64,000 nucleotides of DNA from Leminorella richardii. GTDB lineage: Bacteria; Pseudomonadota; Gammaproteobacteria; Enterobacterales; Enterobacteriaceae. The position numbers and the translations under genes are program-made. The DNA is taken from positions 2,414,501 to 2,478,500 of the forward strand of contig NZ_LS483470.1 in the NCBI RefSeq assembly GCF_900478135.1. Reading direction: 5' to 3'. The notes under the pieces were generated by a model. The model was not told where the DNA came from. It worked only from the letters and a program-made list of their open reading frames with translations, and made no database searches. Below are positions 1 to 8,962 of the stretch, in pieces; position 1 is the first letter of the stretch, and the number at the start of each line of letters is the position of its first letter.

Positions 1-1899
1 ATAATCGACTGATGTGATGCCCCCAGACTCTACTTCTTTTATATCGGAAGCGAGAAACACGCCGTCTTTCCAAGACAGCTGACTGTGCGACGGCGCCAGC
101 AGCCACTTCTGAGCCTTCAGGTCGTAAATCCCTAATTTCCCTTTATCGCCCGCAATAGCCAAATGCTGTTCGACAATCTCTTCAAACGCCGCCGTATGAA
201 GCAGCAGCTTGCCGTTTTCATCAAAGATAAATCCTTCCGGCGTCCTGCGGTAAGTTCCCTGCTGGTTTATTTGCTTCCACTTGGTACCAACAATAAAGGG
301 CGGCGTTTCGCTAAACTCAAAATAGCCGTCTTTAGGATTTGCAACAATCAGGTTGCCCTGCCTATCAATCAGCCCCTCATACAGCGCAAAGTGACGGTCG
401 TCTGGCTCGCTGCTGGCATAACGCTTCTGGCTATACTTAAACAGGTTTTTCCGCTCTTCTGGCGAAATCACCGGAAACTTAGTCAAATCGAGCTGCCTAA
501 AAACGTGCAGAAACAGCATCCTTTCTAAGACATTACCTGACTCGTAGGGTACCGTAAGCTTCAGCGTTAACCCATCGCCCACGTCCACATAGTAGTCGTA
601 GTCCTTACCCTCCTCATCGCCATAGGTAAAAACGTTCCCTACTAGCTTGCCCTTAGGATTGCGCTTTTGTGAATCAGCAGTTAATTTCGCGATAGGTTGC
701 CCATAAAGCTCAATATAAACACTCTTCTCAAACGTTTCTGACGGGTATTTTACCCGCACTGACGTCATGGAATCGCCCCGCTCGATAAAGCGATAGGGCT
801 TTTCCAAAATCTGGTCGACGCTTTGCCAAATCGCCTGATGAACATCCGCAACGTTAAAATAGTCACTCACTTTGGCCTGATACTTTTTTTCCAGCGCGGA
901 TTGAGAAAGCGACAGATCGTCCATCGTCACAACGTTCTTACCGCGGTAGCGCTCATCCATCGTGCGCAAGATAGAAAAGACCTGTACCGCGGCCTCTACC
1001 GTTTGCACGTTTGCCAGACCGATAAAGTAGCGTTGAATTGACTCATCATATTGAAAGTAAAATACTTCCATAGCACCATGCTGATTGTAATACACCGCAC
1101 CGTTCTCGGACTGAAACAGCACGTCACTTTGGCGGGACAGCCATGAAGTCAGATTAAAATCGTTTTTTTTCGCACTGACGACAAACAGCTCAGCGTTAAT
1201 ATTATTTTGCCTGTTGTTGAACCGGTAGATAGACGTATCTTCATTATTCAGGTCGATCAGTAATCCTTCCATTTTGCGCACATAAATCCCTGAATTTCTC
1301 AGGCTGAGCGTGTCGTATACATCAACGGGAAGTTTAATGTTAAAGCGCCCGTAGGGAGAAAATAGGATACCGGGAAAATCCTTCATCGGTGCGCGGTTAA
1401 AAGTCTCTTTTTCTTTAAGCAGTCTCTCTTGATAGGCCTTTTCCTGCTGCTCAAAGCGCTGCTTCATTGACACTAGCTCGGGCGTTTTTTCATCCACACT
1501 TTTCAGCGTCATGGTGATAACGCAGTCATAAAAGCCGCAGGTCATCTCCTTGTCCGACACCAGCTGGATAACGCCCTTTCCGTCCGTTTTTACCGTAACC
1601 CAGCCGTCGTTTATCTGTATCCGACCGTCCTTAACGCTCTCGATACGCTTGCCGTCAACCGTGTAGTAAGACACTTCCGCTGGCGTGATATGGAAATAGA
1701 TATCGTCTTTGACCTTACCAATACTCTCGGCGATCCCTTGCTGGAGAGACATTCGCCCTTCGGCGTCGTCTTTCTCGTTACTGTTGTCGAACTCCACGCG
1801 GATGTCGTCAATCAGGTAGTCACCGTCTTTAGGCTGGCTCTCTCCGTCGCATCCTGACAGCAACAGTGCAAACAGCGCTGCGTTAAGATATTTTTTCAT
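1..1899 (-). CDS. Partial lipoprotein with WG-repeat-like C-terminal part
   Basis: The reading frame is open from the ATG at 1899 to the window edge, giving at least 632 residues without the C-terminus. The N-terminus MKKYLNAALFALLLSGCDG is a lipoprotein signal peptide with lipobox LLSGC, so Cys17 should be lipidated and the protein anchored in the outer or inner membrane facing the periplasm. The middle is rich in charged and aromatic residues with no motif I know. Residues near the visible end contain phrases such as GLIDRQGNLIV and GFIFDENGKLLL, which resemble WG/KWG beta-type repeats (inference). The gene lies downstream of cysS on the same strand but is separated from it by a terminator. 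Function unknown. Confidence 0.75.
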   Translation of the reverse strand, partial: MKKYLNAALFALLLSGCDGESQPKDGDYLIDDIRVEFDNSNEKDDAEGRMSLQQGIAESIGKVKDDIYFHITPAEVSYYTVDGKRIESVKDGRIQINDGWVTVKTDGKGVIQLVSDKEMTCGFYDCVITMTLKSVDEKTPELVSMKQRFEQQEKAYQERLLKEKETFNRAPMKDFPGILFSPYGRFNIKLPVDVYDTLSLRNSGIYVRKMEGLLIDLNNEDTSIYRFNNRQNNINAELFVVSAKKNDFNLTSWLSRQSDVLFQSENGAVYYNQHGAMEVFYFQYDESIQRYFIGLANVQTVEAAVQVFSILRTMDERYRGKNVVTMDDLSLSQSALEKKYQAKVSDYFNVADVHQAIWQSVDQILEKPYRFIERGDSMTSVRVKYPSETFEKSVYIELYGQPIAKLTADSQKRNPKGKLVGNVFTYGDEEGKDYDYYVDVGDGLTLKLTVPYESGNVLERMLFLHVFRQLDLTKFPVISPEERKNLFKYSQKRYASSEPDDRHFALYEGLIDRQGNLIVANPKDGYFEFSETPPFIVGTKWKQINQQGTYRRTPEGFIFDENGKLLLHTAAFEEIVEQHLAIAGDKGKLGIYDLKAQKWLLAPSHSQLSWKDGVFLASDIKEVESGGITSVDY

Positions 1900-1916
1900 G
1901 ATCTCGCCTCTTTCGC

Positions 1917-1952
1917 GAAAAAAAGCCTCTGAACGCGCGGGCGTCAGAGGCC
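1917..1952 (-). terminator. Rho-independent terminator of cysS
   Basis: On the minus strand GCCTCTGA pairs with TCAGAGGC around a GC-rich loop and is followed by six T residues. It lies 36 bases after the cysS stop codon and before the downstream lipoprotein gene. Confidence 0.8.
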
Positions 1953-1987
1953 ATTAGCCAAGCATTGCGTAACCGACGGCGTTTTAT

Positions 1988-3376
1988 CTACTTACGTCGC
2001 CAAGTTGTGCCGCCCGCGCCGTCTTCCAGCACGATACCCATCTCCGTCAGGCGATTGCGCGCTGCATCGGCAGCGGCCCAGTCTTTTGCGTGTCTGGCGT
2101 CATTGCGCTGTTTAATCAAGGATTCAATTTCAGCCACTTCATCGTCGTCACCGGACTGAGAGGCGCCCTGCAAAAACGCCTCTGGCTCCTGTTCCAGCAG
2201 TCCCAAAACGCGAGCAATCCGGCGCAGTTCCGCCGCCAGCTGGTTTGCCACTGCTGCGTCTTCAGCCTTTAAGCGGTTCACTTCCCGCGCCATGTCAAAC
2301 AGCACGGAATAGGCCTCTGGAGTATTAAAGTCGTCGTCCATCGCTTCGCGAAAACGCGACTCGTACTCCGTATTGCCCTGTGCCGCAACAGACTCGTCAG
2401 TACCGCGCAGCGCAGTATAGAAGCGCTCAAGTGCCGCTCTGGCCTGTTTCAGGTTTTCTTCGCTGTAGTTAAGCTGGCTACGATAGTGGCCTGACATCAA
2501 AAAGTAGCGCACGGTTTCCGCATCGTAGTGCTTAAGCACGTCGCGAATGGTAAAGAAGTTGCCCAGAGATTTAGACATTTTCTCCCTGTCGATCATCACC
2601 ATGCCGGAGTGCATCCAGTAGTTCACGTACGGTCCATCATGGGCGCAGGTAGACTGGGCAATTTCGTTTTCGTGGTGAGGGAACATCAGGTCAGAGCCGC
2701 CGCCGTGAATATCAAAGTGTTCACCCAGCTGCTTACCGTTCATCGCAGAGCACTCAATGTGCCAACCAGGGCGACCCGGCCCCCAGGGCGATTCCCAGTT
2801 TGGCTCGCCCGGTTTAGACATCTTCCACAGCACGAAGTCCATGGGATTGCGCTTAACGTCAGCCACTTCAACGCGAGCCCCGGCCTGCAGCTGCTCCAGA
2901 TCTTGACGAGACAGCAGCCCGTAGTCCGGATCGGTATCCACGGCAAACATCACATCGCCGCTGTCTGCCACGTAGGCGTGATTGCGCGCCAGCAGTAGCT
3001 CCACCAGCTCGATAATTTCTTTAATATGGTGAGTTGCCCGCGGCTCCAGATCGGGGCGAAGGATATTCAACGCGTCGAAGTCAGCGTGCATCTCCGCCAG
3101 CATGCGCGCCGTCAGCTGGTCGCAGCTCTCTTTATTTTCTGCCGCGCGGCGAATAATTTTGTCGTCAACGTCAGTCACGTTGCGCACATAGGTCAGATCG
3201 TACCCTGCAAAGCGCAGATAGCGAGCCACAACGTCAAACGCGACGAAGGTTCTACCGTGGCCGATATGACACAGATCGTAAATCGTTACCCCACACACGT
3301 ACATCCCCACTTTACCGGGGTGAATAGGCTTGAATTCCTCTTTCTGTCTGCTCAGGGTGTTAAAAATCTTTAGCAT
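1988..3376 (-). CDS. cysS: Cysteinyl-tRNA synthetase
   Basis: Class I aminoacyl-tRNA synthetase that charges tRNA-Cys with cysteine in the cytoplasm. The 462 residues match the usual family length (461 in E. coli). Visible signatures are the HIGH-type motif CHIGHGRT near residue 36 and the KMSKS motif at [10 protein letters not shown] near residue 268. Zinc-ligand candidates include CGV near residue 28, ECSAMNG near 208 and HHEN near 234. The start fits the conserved MLKIFNTL N-terminus. It is transcribed alone and ends in a clear terminator. In E. coli cysS lies beside ppiB; here about 5 kb of other genes separates them. Confidence 0.98.
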   Translation of the reverse strand: MLKIFNTLSRQKEEFKPIHPGKVGMYVCGVTIYDLCHIGHGRTFVAFDVVARYLRFAGYDLTYVRNVTDVDDKIIRRAAENKESCDQLTARMLAEMHADFDALNILRPDLEPRATHHIKEIIELVELLLARNHAYVADSGDVMFAVDTDPDYGLLSRQDLEQLQAGARVEVADVKRNPMDFVLWKMSKPGEPNWESPWGPGRPGWHIECSAMNGKQLGEHFDIHGGGSDLMFPHHENEIAQSTCAHDGPYVNYWMHSGMVMIDREKMSKSLGNFFTIRDVLKHYDAETVRYFLMSGHYRSQLNYSEENLKQARAALERFYTALRGTDESVAAQGNTEYESRFREAMDDDFNTPEAYSVLFDMAREVNRLKAEDAAVANQLAAELRRIARVLGLLEQEPEAFLQGASQSGDDDEVAEIESLIKQRNDARHAKDWAAADAARNRLTEMGIVLEDGAGGTTWRRK

Positions 3377-3515
3377 GGGGTAACCGTTATTCTGTGTTGT
3401 GTGGTTAAACGAAGCCGCCCGTACAAACGTTAATCGTCAGGGCGTTAATCAACATATTGAAACCTGATTAAAAGACCTTTGCAAGAGAAAGGCCAAGATC
3501 TCGAACGATGCATAA

Positions 3516-3550
3516 AAACAAAAGCCGCTGAACACAGTGCGCAGCGGCTT
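3516..3550 (-). terminator. Terminator of the dms-like operon
   Basis: Minus-strand stem GCCGCTG...CAGCGGC with a loop of about 11 bases, followed by a T-rich stretch (TTTTGTTTTT). It lies just after the dmsC-like stop codon. Confidence 0.75.
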
Positions 3551-3571
3551 AATCATTCACGTCAGAAAACG

Positions 3572-4441
3572 CTAAAACCAGGGAGACTGGCTCATCACGC
3601 CGTAGTAGAACAGCATCCGACCGCATACCGCAGCAGAAAGCACCACCAGCATCAGAATGCCGCCAGTCGCCGTTGACAGTGTAGGTTTACGCAGCAGATA
3701 AAATGCCAGCGCGCTTCCCGTCAGTACGCCGCCAAAAATCAGCCAGCCAAACAGCCCTGAACTAAAGATAACTATTGCGCTCTGCATCAGCTGATCCTGT
3801 CGTACTAGCCCTTGGCCGTACCACAGAATAACCACCAGCAGCGCCGCAGCCCCCAGCAGAATACCGCACGGTAAAAGGCCCGGCAGCGCGCCGCTCTCCT
3901 CACTGCTGACGGCGTTACGAACGCTTATTACCAGACTCAATGTCACAAAGCCCAGCAGCATCGCAGTCGCGATAAAGCTCAAGTGAGTCATTACAGAGTG
4001 CCACATCGGGTGGCTGCTCATCTGATAGTAAACCTGTGCTGATACCAAAACAGCGGCAATCCCCACGAAAGAAGTCAGCAGGCTAAGCCCTTTAAGCAGC
4101 GCCTGTCGACGGCCGAGAAACACAAAGGCTACTGTCCAAAAAAACGCGACCGCATTCAGCAGGAAAAAAGCCACCACTTCGCGGCTAAGCCACGAGTGCT
4201 CGATGCCCAAAATGGCGCGATAGGCGCCGGTTGGCGTCCCCAAGTGCAAAAGCGACAACAGAGAACCAATAGCGTTAACAATAAATACGCCGACAGCAAG
4301 CTTTCGCAGGCAGGCGAAGCGCCGTTCATCCGTCAGCCACGCTGGCTGAAGGTAAACAAGCACCGTGATGGCAACGATTGTGCCCACGGCCCACTGGCAG
4401 AGCACGGTAAAGAAAACCAAAGGAAGTTCATATTCAGACAT
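3572..4441 (-). CDS. DmsC-like membrane anchor subunit of a molybdoenzyme complex
   Basis: The protein of 289 residues starting MSEYELPLVFFTVLCQWAVG looks like the DmsC/YnfH anchor family: about eight hydrophobic helices and almost no soluble domain. E. coli DmsC is of similar size (287). The family takes electrons from menaquinol and holds the catalytic A and B subunits on the membrane. I chose the start at 4441 because it lies 4 bases after the dmsB stop and begins the family-like N-terminus; an upstream in-frame start would overlap dmsB by 131 bases. It is the last gene of a three-gene operon and is followed by a terminator. Confidence 0.88.
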   Translation of the reverse strand: MSEYELPLVFFTVLCQWAVGTIVAITVLVYLQPAWLTDERRFACLRKLAVGVFIVNAIGSLLSLLHLGTPTGAYRAILGIEHSWLSREVVAFFLLNAVAFFWTVAFVFLGRRQALLKGLSLLTSFVGIAAVLVSAQVYYQMSSHPMWHSVMTHLSFIATAMLLGFVTLSLVISVRNAVSSEESGALPGLLPCGILLGAAALLVVILWYGQGLVRQDQLMQSAIVIFSSGLFGWLIFGGVLTGSALAFYLLRKPTLSTATGGILMLVVLSAAVCGRMLFYYGVMSQSPWF

Positions 4442-4445
4442 GGCG

Positions 4446-5000
4446 TTACTCCTTATCGCCTGCGGGAATGATGACGATATTCGGGCCGCTGATGCGATGG
4501 TCCGGCAGCTTATAGCGCGTTTCAATACGCGACAGATCGGCACTGTGGCGACGGCGCAGCTCATCAATGTCGCCAAACTGCAGAACGCCAGCCGGGCAGG
4601 ACTCCACGCAGCGAGGCATTAGCCCCTCATCTAAACGCTCCGCGCACATATTGCACTTGCTGGTCTTACCCTCAACTGGGTCAAACACCGGCGCGTTGTA
4701 TGGGCAGGCCATAATGCACATCCGGCAGCCGATACACTTTTCGTGATCCTGCACCACGATGCCGTCAGGCCGCTTGGTGTAGGTACTTGCCGGACATACC
4801 TTCAAACACTGAGGGTCGTCACAGTGGTTACAGGACATAGAGATATAGGCGATGCTGTTCGGATCGTCAGAGCTGAACTCTCTAACCTTTCGCCACTGCA
4901 CTCCGGGTGGCGTGACGTTTTCCGATTTACAGGCCATCGAACAGGTTTTACAGCCGTAGCAGCCGCGCATATCCACGAGAAATCCATACTGTCTAACCAT
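4446..5000 (-). CDS. DmsB-like four-cluster iron-sulfur electron-transfer subunit
   Basis: The 184-residue protein has sixteen cysteines in four ferredoxin-type groups: Cys14/17/20/24, 57/60/65/69, 89/92/95/99 and 116/119/131/135, enough for four [4Fe-4S] clusters. This is the DmsB/NrfC/PhsB pattern, which carries electrons from the membrane anchor to the molybdenum subunit. It is about 20 residues shorter than E. coli DmsB. It starts 2 bases after the dmsA-like stop and ends 4 bases before the dmsC-like start, so the three genes are probably translationally coupled. Confidence 0.93.
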   Translation of the reverse strand: MVRQYGFLVDMRGCYGCKTCSMACKSENVTPPGVQWRKVREFSSDDPNSIAYISMSCNHCDDPQCLKVCPASTYTKRPDGIVVQDHEKCIGCRMCIMACPYNAPVFDPVEGKTSKCNMCAERLDEGLMPRCVESCPAGVLQFGDIDELRRRHSADLSRIETRYKLPDHRISGPNIVIIPAGDKE

Positions 5001-5002
5001 GA

Positions 5003-7336
5003 TTATGCCTCCGCCCTGACGTCAACCAGGGTGCTGTTACAGCAGTGCCCAGTACTTAATATTTCGGAATAGTCGTTAGTGACATGACTGCTGCTGCCAC
5101 CCTGCTGTTCCCACCAGCCGTTGTCCAGACAAACAACGCCGCGCTTGATTTGGCGCGTAACGATAGCGATAGCGCGATGCTCTCCCCGGTCGTTGAAGGC
5201 AACCGCCCACTCGCCGTTTTGAATATTGCGCTTCGCCGCATCGTCAGGATGGATCAGCACATTGGGCTGATTGCGCTGTATTTCCAAGATCCATTCATTC
5301 ATGCCGTGGCTAGAGTGAATGCTGCGCGCCAGCTTGCGCTGAACCGCCATCAGTGGATATTTCTGCGCCAGCTCTGGCGAGCCCTTGGGCGACTCTTTCA
5401 CCTGCATATAGGTCACGATGGGCGAGAAGTTCTTTTTCTGCCACTCTTCAATAAAGAAGTGTGCTTTTTTGGTCGGAGTACGGAAAACGCCGTCCTTAAA
5501 GGGTATCCACGGTGCCTCAACAGGCTTTACCGGGCCTTTTTTCAACTGCTCAATGGTGACGCCGGTGCCCTTCAGACAGTTTTCAATGTAGTGCTCGATC
5601 GGCTGATTAAACACTTCACCGAAGCCAAAGCGCTCCGCCAGACGGGCAAAGATCCAGTAGTCAGGTTTAGCCTCGCCCACTGGTTCAACGGCTTTTTCCA
5701 TCAGTTGGATATAGTGACTGCGCACGCCGGCCATCAGGCTGACGTCCTCAAAAATGGTCGTTACGGGCAATACCAGATCGGCATACATCGCCGTAGAGGT
5801 CATCAAGTTGTCAGCCACCACCACAAAGGGCACCTTCTTCAATGCCTTTTTGACCATATTGGTGTTAGGCAGCTGAGTGACAGCACTCAGCGTCATAATC
5901 CACCAGAAATTGATCGGATGCGGGCGTTCATTAACAATCCAGTCCCCTAGCTTGGCGACGGGAATAGAAGGGATCTTTTCGGCATTGGGTGCAGGCGGGA
6001 CTGGCGCATTAATTTTAGCCATCTGACGAACGCCACCGGCATCACACACACCGCCACCGGCTTTGCCAACATTACCGGTCAGAAGCGCCAGATAGAACTG
6101 GCTGGCGGCCACGTAGGTACCAAACTCCGTACGCTGTGCGCCGGACATGTTCTGCACGATCATTGACGGCTTGTTGTTAGCGTATTCCCGAGCTAAACGC
6201 AGCACTGTCGCGGCAGGTACGTCTGTTTCGGCTTCAACTTTTGCCACATCCCACGGCTGCGCTTCAGCACGCATCAGTTCAAATACAGTGGTGTAATCGG
6301 CGTTAGCAGGCAGCTCTGCCTGAGTTAATGCAGGTACGATGCCTGGCACATCGTGACGAACAAGACGCTGACTTGCCGTATCGTAGACAAGATAGCTTTC
6401 TTTATCCTCAGCACTTTCTCGCTTTTGCTTTTTATCAGCATCCACCAGATAGGGTGCACCGGTGTGTTGACGCAGATAGTCAGCGTCGTAAAGCGCCTCA
6501 TCCATAATGATTTTAATCATGCCGAGCGCTAGCGCAGTGTCCGTACCGGGAACAATCGGGATCCACTCGTCGGCCTTAGCTGCCGTTTCACTGTAACGAG
6601 GATCGATGACAACCAGCCTCGCCCCGCTAGCCTGTGCCTTTAAGTATTCTTTAAAGTAGGCCTGCATCGTTACCGCCGGGTTGTTACCCCAGCAGAGGAT
6701 ATAGCGGCTATCGGCAATGGTGTCACGGGTATCGGCATATCTCAGCCCAAGCATCGGTATCATTGCCGCCGTAACGGCTGCACAGCATAGCGATCCAGCC
6801 TGCTTCGTTGAACCGCCTAGGTAGTCGAAAAAGGCTTTCCCCATATCGTTTTTGATAGAGTCCATGTTGCCCGAGGCGGCCGAAATCAACATGCCCTTGT
6901 TGCCGTGGCTGGCAATGGTGTCGCGAATATTTTTTTCTATCAGATCGAGCGCTTCATCCCATGTAATGGGCTTGAACTTTCCTTCACCTTTCTCACCTAT
7001 TCTCAGCATCGGCGTTTTTACCCGCAGAGGGTGAGATACCCACTTGGTGCGACTCATGCCCCGCAGGCAGCACTTGACGTTAAAGTCTTTGCTGGCCTCG
7101 ATCTTCTTCAGCTCGCCCTGATGCACGTAGGCAGTCAGATTGCAGTGCAGACATTCCATTGCGCAGGTCGATCTGAATGTCTGGTAGTCACCCAGCTTAA
7201 GGCGAACAACCGGCAGTGGCTTCTTGTCCTCACTGGCCTGCGAAAACGCACAGGGAGACAGGGATGCCAGACCAATCACGCCGAGCCCTTTCAGCAGGGT
7301 CCGGCGCCTCATTCTGATCTCCGATAATTTTTTCAT
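5003..7336 (-). CDS. DmsA-like molybdopterin oxidoreductase, Tat-exported catalytic subunit
   Basis: DMSO-reductase-superfamily protein of 777 residues. The ATG at 7336 is preceded by GGTGAGGAATATC and opens a twin-arginine signal (MRRRTLLKG, residues 9-17) followed by a hydrophobic stretch, so the mature protein should be periplasmic. Cys58, Cys62, Cys65 and Cys89 or Cys90 form the N-terminal [4Fe-4S] site. GSLCCAAV (Cys184/185) lies where this family places the molybdenum ligand, which suggests cysteine rather than the serine of true DmsA (inference). The C-terminal molybdopterin-dinucleotide-binding domain begins near residue 665. The substrate cannot be named: a sulfur compound, N- or S-oxide, or another organic acceptor are all possible. 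No DmsD-type chaperone gene is visible. Confidence 0.9.
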   Translation of the reverse strand: MKKLSEIRMRRRTLLKGLGVIGLASLSPCAFSQASEDKKPLPVVRLKLGDYQTFRSTCAMECLHCNLTAYVHQGELKKIEASKDFNVKCCLRGMSRTKWVSHPLRVKTPMLRIGEKGEGKFKPITWDEALDLIEKNIRDTIASHGNKGMLISAASGNMDSIKNDMGKAFFDYLGGSTKQAGSLCCAAVTAAMIPMLGLRYADTRDTIADSRYILCWGNNPAVTMQAYFKEYLKAQASGARLVVIDPRYSETAAKADEWIPIVPGTDTALALGMIKIIMDEALYDADYLRQHTGAPYLVDADKKQKRESAEDKESYLVYDTASQRLVRHDVPGIVPALTQAELPANADYTTVFELMRAEAQPWDVAKVEAETDVPAATVLRLAREYANNKPSMIVQNMSGAQRTEFGTYVAASQFYLALLTGNVGKAGGGVCDAGGVRQMAKINAPVPPAPNAEKIPSIPVAKLGDWIVNERPHPINFWWIMTLSAVTQLPNTNMVKKALKKVPFVVVADNLMTSTAMYADLVLPVTTIFEDVSLMAGVRSHYIQLMEKAVEPVGEAKPDYWIFARLAERFGFGEVFNQPIEHYIENCLKGTGVTIEQLKKGPVKPVEAPWIPFKDGVFRTPTKKAHFFIEEWQKKNFSPIVTYMQVKESPKGSPELAQKYPLMAVQRKLARSIHSSHGMNEWILEIQRNQPNVLIHPDDAAKRNIQNGEWAVAFNDRGEHRAIAIVTRQIKRGVVCLDNGWWEQQGGSSSHVTNDYSEILSTGHCCNSTLVDVRAEA

Positions 7337-7410
7337 GATATTCCTCACCACGTTCTTGTTTTTGTCATCTTGCTCACATCGATGATTATGGGTCTTACAG
7401 ATCAAATAAG

Positions 7411-7444
7411 ACACCATAAGTAAACCATGGTTAACTTATGGTGT
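7411..7444. promoter_or_regulatory. 34-bp near-perfect palindrome, probable operator of the dms/IclR intergenic region
   Basis: The left arm ACACCATAAGTAAACCA and right arm TGGTTAACTTATGGTGT are reverse complements except at one base pair, centred on CCATGG between 7427 and 7428. It lies 75 bases upstream of the dmsA-like start and about 190 bases upstream of the divergent IclR-family gene. Regulators of the IclR family commonly bind palindromic or pseudopalindromic sites, so this is the obvious candidate operator (inference). Confidence 0.65.
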
Positions 7445-7519
7445 ACTGATCGAGGTCAATTTAGTACCAAATAAGTGTCACCGAGATGTTGCAGATTTAA
7501 GCGTACAAAAAAGATGAAA

Positions 7520-7533
7520 TAGATTTAAATCAG
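7520..7533. promoter_or_regulatory. Possible FNR-type site
   Basis: TAGATTTAAATCAG matches the FNR consensus TTGATNNNNATCAA at 8 of 10 defined positions and lies between the divergent dms-like operon and its IclR gene. Anaerobic control would fit a DMSO-reductase-type enzyme, but the site is 190 bases from the dmsA-like start and short sites in AT-rich DNA arise by chance. Confidence 0.3.
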
Positions 7534-7634
7534 CTAATTAACGAGGTATACCTTGAATAACAAGAAGATAGTCAGGAATAAAAAGAGGTGTTAGGCTATG
7601 CCACTATTCACTCGATTCCTTAAGGCTTAAATGC

Positions 7635-8342
7635 ATGTCAGAAACCCAGACTCAAGGCGTGAACTCTGTCGAAATCGCGGTTACCGTGCTGGATGCCATC
7701 GCTGAACTCGGCGCTTCCGCAAGGGCTATCGACATTGCCCGGCTGTCAGGGCTGTCGAAAAGTCGACTGCACAAATATCTGGTTTCGCTGTGTCGAAGCC
7801 AGCTTATCTATCAGGATCCAGAAACCAGCCTCTATTCTCTGGGCAACAAGCTCTCTCTTTTAGGAGAAGAGGCCAAGTCGCAAAACGGACTCATCATTAC
7901 AATCAACAATGCGCTGTGTCAGCTGAGAGACGAGCTCAACATTTCTACTGGCCTAGCCGTTATCGTTAACGATGTGCCAACGCTAACTCACTACAACCGC
8001 AGTAATAAAAATATTGAGCTGGACTATAAAGACAATACGCCACTGCCATTAGCCAACAGTGCGGCGGGTAAAATATTTCTGACGTTTTCAGAGCGCTTTA
8101 AACATCAAGCAATCATTGATGCTGAAGAAAAAGCGCATATCCTGCAGCTAGGGTACTCAATGCGCTTAAGTGAAACGGAGGGTATCCCCGGCGCTCGCGC
8201 TATTGCCTGCCCAATCTTCAATACGGCGAAAAAACTCCTAGGGTCAGCTGTAATTATGGGTATTTTGCCCGACGATCGCAGTGAAATGCAGCGCCTTGCC
8301 GAGCGCCTGCTCAATGCGATAAAAGGTATTCATATAAACTAG
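7635..8342 (+). CDS. IclR-family transcriptional regulator
   Basis: The 235-residue protein has the family layout: an N-terminal winged helix-turn-helix (residues about 10-70, with the segment ARLSGLSKSRLHKYLVSL as the DNA-reading part) and a C-terminal effector-binding domain (about 80-235, including LPLANSAAGKIFL and GIPGARAIACPIF). IclR-family proteins usually control adjacent catabolic genes in response to a small organic ligand. It is divergent from the dms-like operon and shares a 298-base intergenic region holding a 34-bp palindrome, so it most likely controls that operon and perhaps itself. The ligand is unknown. Confidence 0.92.
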   Translation: MSETQTQGVNSVEIAVTVLDAIAELGASARAIDIARLSGLSKSRLHKYLVSLCRSQLIYQDPETSLYSLGNKLSLLGEEAKSQNGLIITINNALCQLRDELNISTGLAVIVNDVPTLTHYNRSNKNIELDYKDNTPLPLANSAAGKIFLTFSERFKHQAIIDAEEKAHILQLGYSMRLSETEGIPGARAIACPIFNTAKKLLGSAVIMGILPDDRSEMQRLAERLLNAIKGIHIN

Positions 8343-8450
8343 AAACACTGCCGATGCGGGAAAAGCACCTCAAGAAATACGATAGTGCAGCCGCTACGGC
8401 CTTCATATACAATACCGCACGATGTACTCTAACCAGGCTTAGGATATTCA

Positions 8451-8945
8451 ATGATTACTCTTCATACCAACCACGGCGATATCGCGATCAAACTGTTCAG
8501 CAACGAAGCGCCGGTCACCGCCGCTAACTTTCTGGACTACTGCCGCAGCGGTTTTTATAACAACACTGTATTTCACCGCGTGATCAACGGCTTTATGATT
8601 CAGGGCGGCGGCTTTGAACCCGGCATGGTTCAGAAAGAGACAAAGGCCACCATCAAAAATGAAGCCAATAACGGCTTAAAAAACAAGCGCGGCACGCTGG
8701 CCATGGCTCGCACCTCTGCCCCCCATTCTGCTACCGCACAGTTTTTTATTAACGTCGTCGACAATGACTTCCTGAACTTTCGTTCTGAAAGCATGGACGG
8801 CTGGGGCTACTGCGTTTTTGCCGAAGTTGTTGAAGGCATGGACATTGTAGACAGCATCAAGCAGGTTAAAACCGGGCGCAGCGGTATGCATCAGGACGTT
8901 CCGGTTGAAGACGTCGTTATCAACAGCGTTACCGTCAGCGAATAA
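8451..8945 (+). CDS. ppiB: Peptidyl-prolyl cis-trans isomerase B (cytoplasmic cyclophilin)
   Basis: The 164-residue protein covers one complete cyclophilin domain with no signal peptide, as in E. coli PpiB (164). Family motifs are present: [15 protein letters not shown] (residues about 43-57, holding the catalytic Arg), [18 protein letters not shown] and [14 protein letters not shown]. It speeds cis-trans isomerisation of Xaa-Pro bonds during folding. It is followed after 17 bases by lpxH, the order found in E. coli. Confidence 0.97.
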   Translation: MITLHTNHGDIAIKLFSNEAPVTAANFLDYCRSGFYNNTVFHRVINGFMIQGGGFEPGMVQKETKATIKNEANNGLKNKRGTLAMARTSAPHSATAQFFINVVDNDFLNFRSESMDGWGYCVFAEVVEGMDIVDSIKQVKTGRSGMHQDVPVEDVVINSVTVSE

Positions 8946-8962
8946 GTCACTATCCACTTTCG

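Noticed and set aside
5084..5950. 288-codon plus-strand open frame opposite dmsA
   Set aside because: It is antisense to a clearly coding molybdoenzyme frame, has no family likeness or ribosome site, and arises from codon bias of the real gene.
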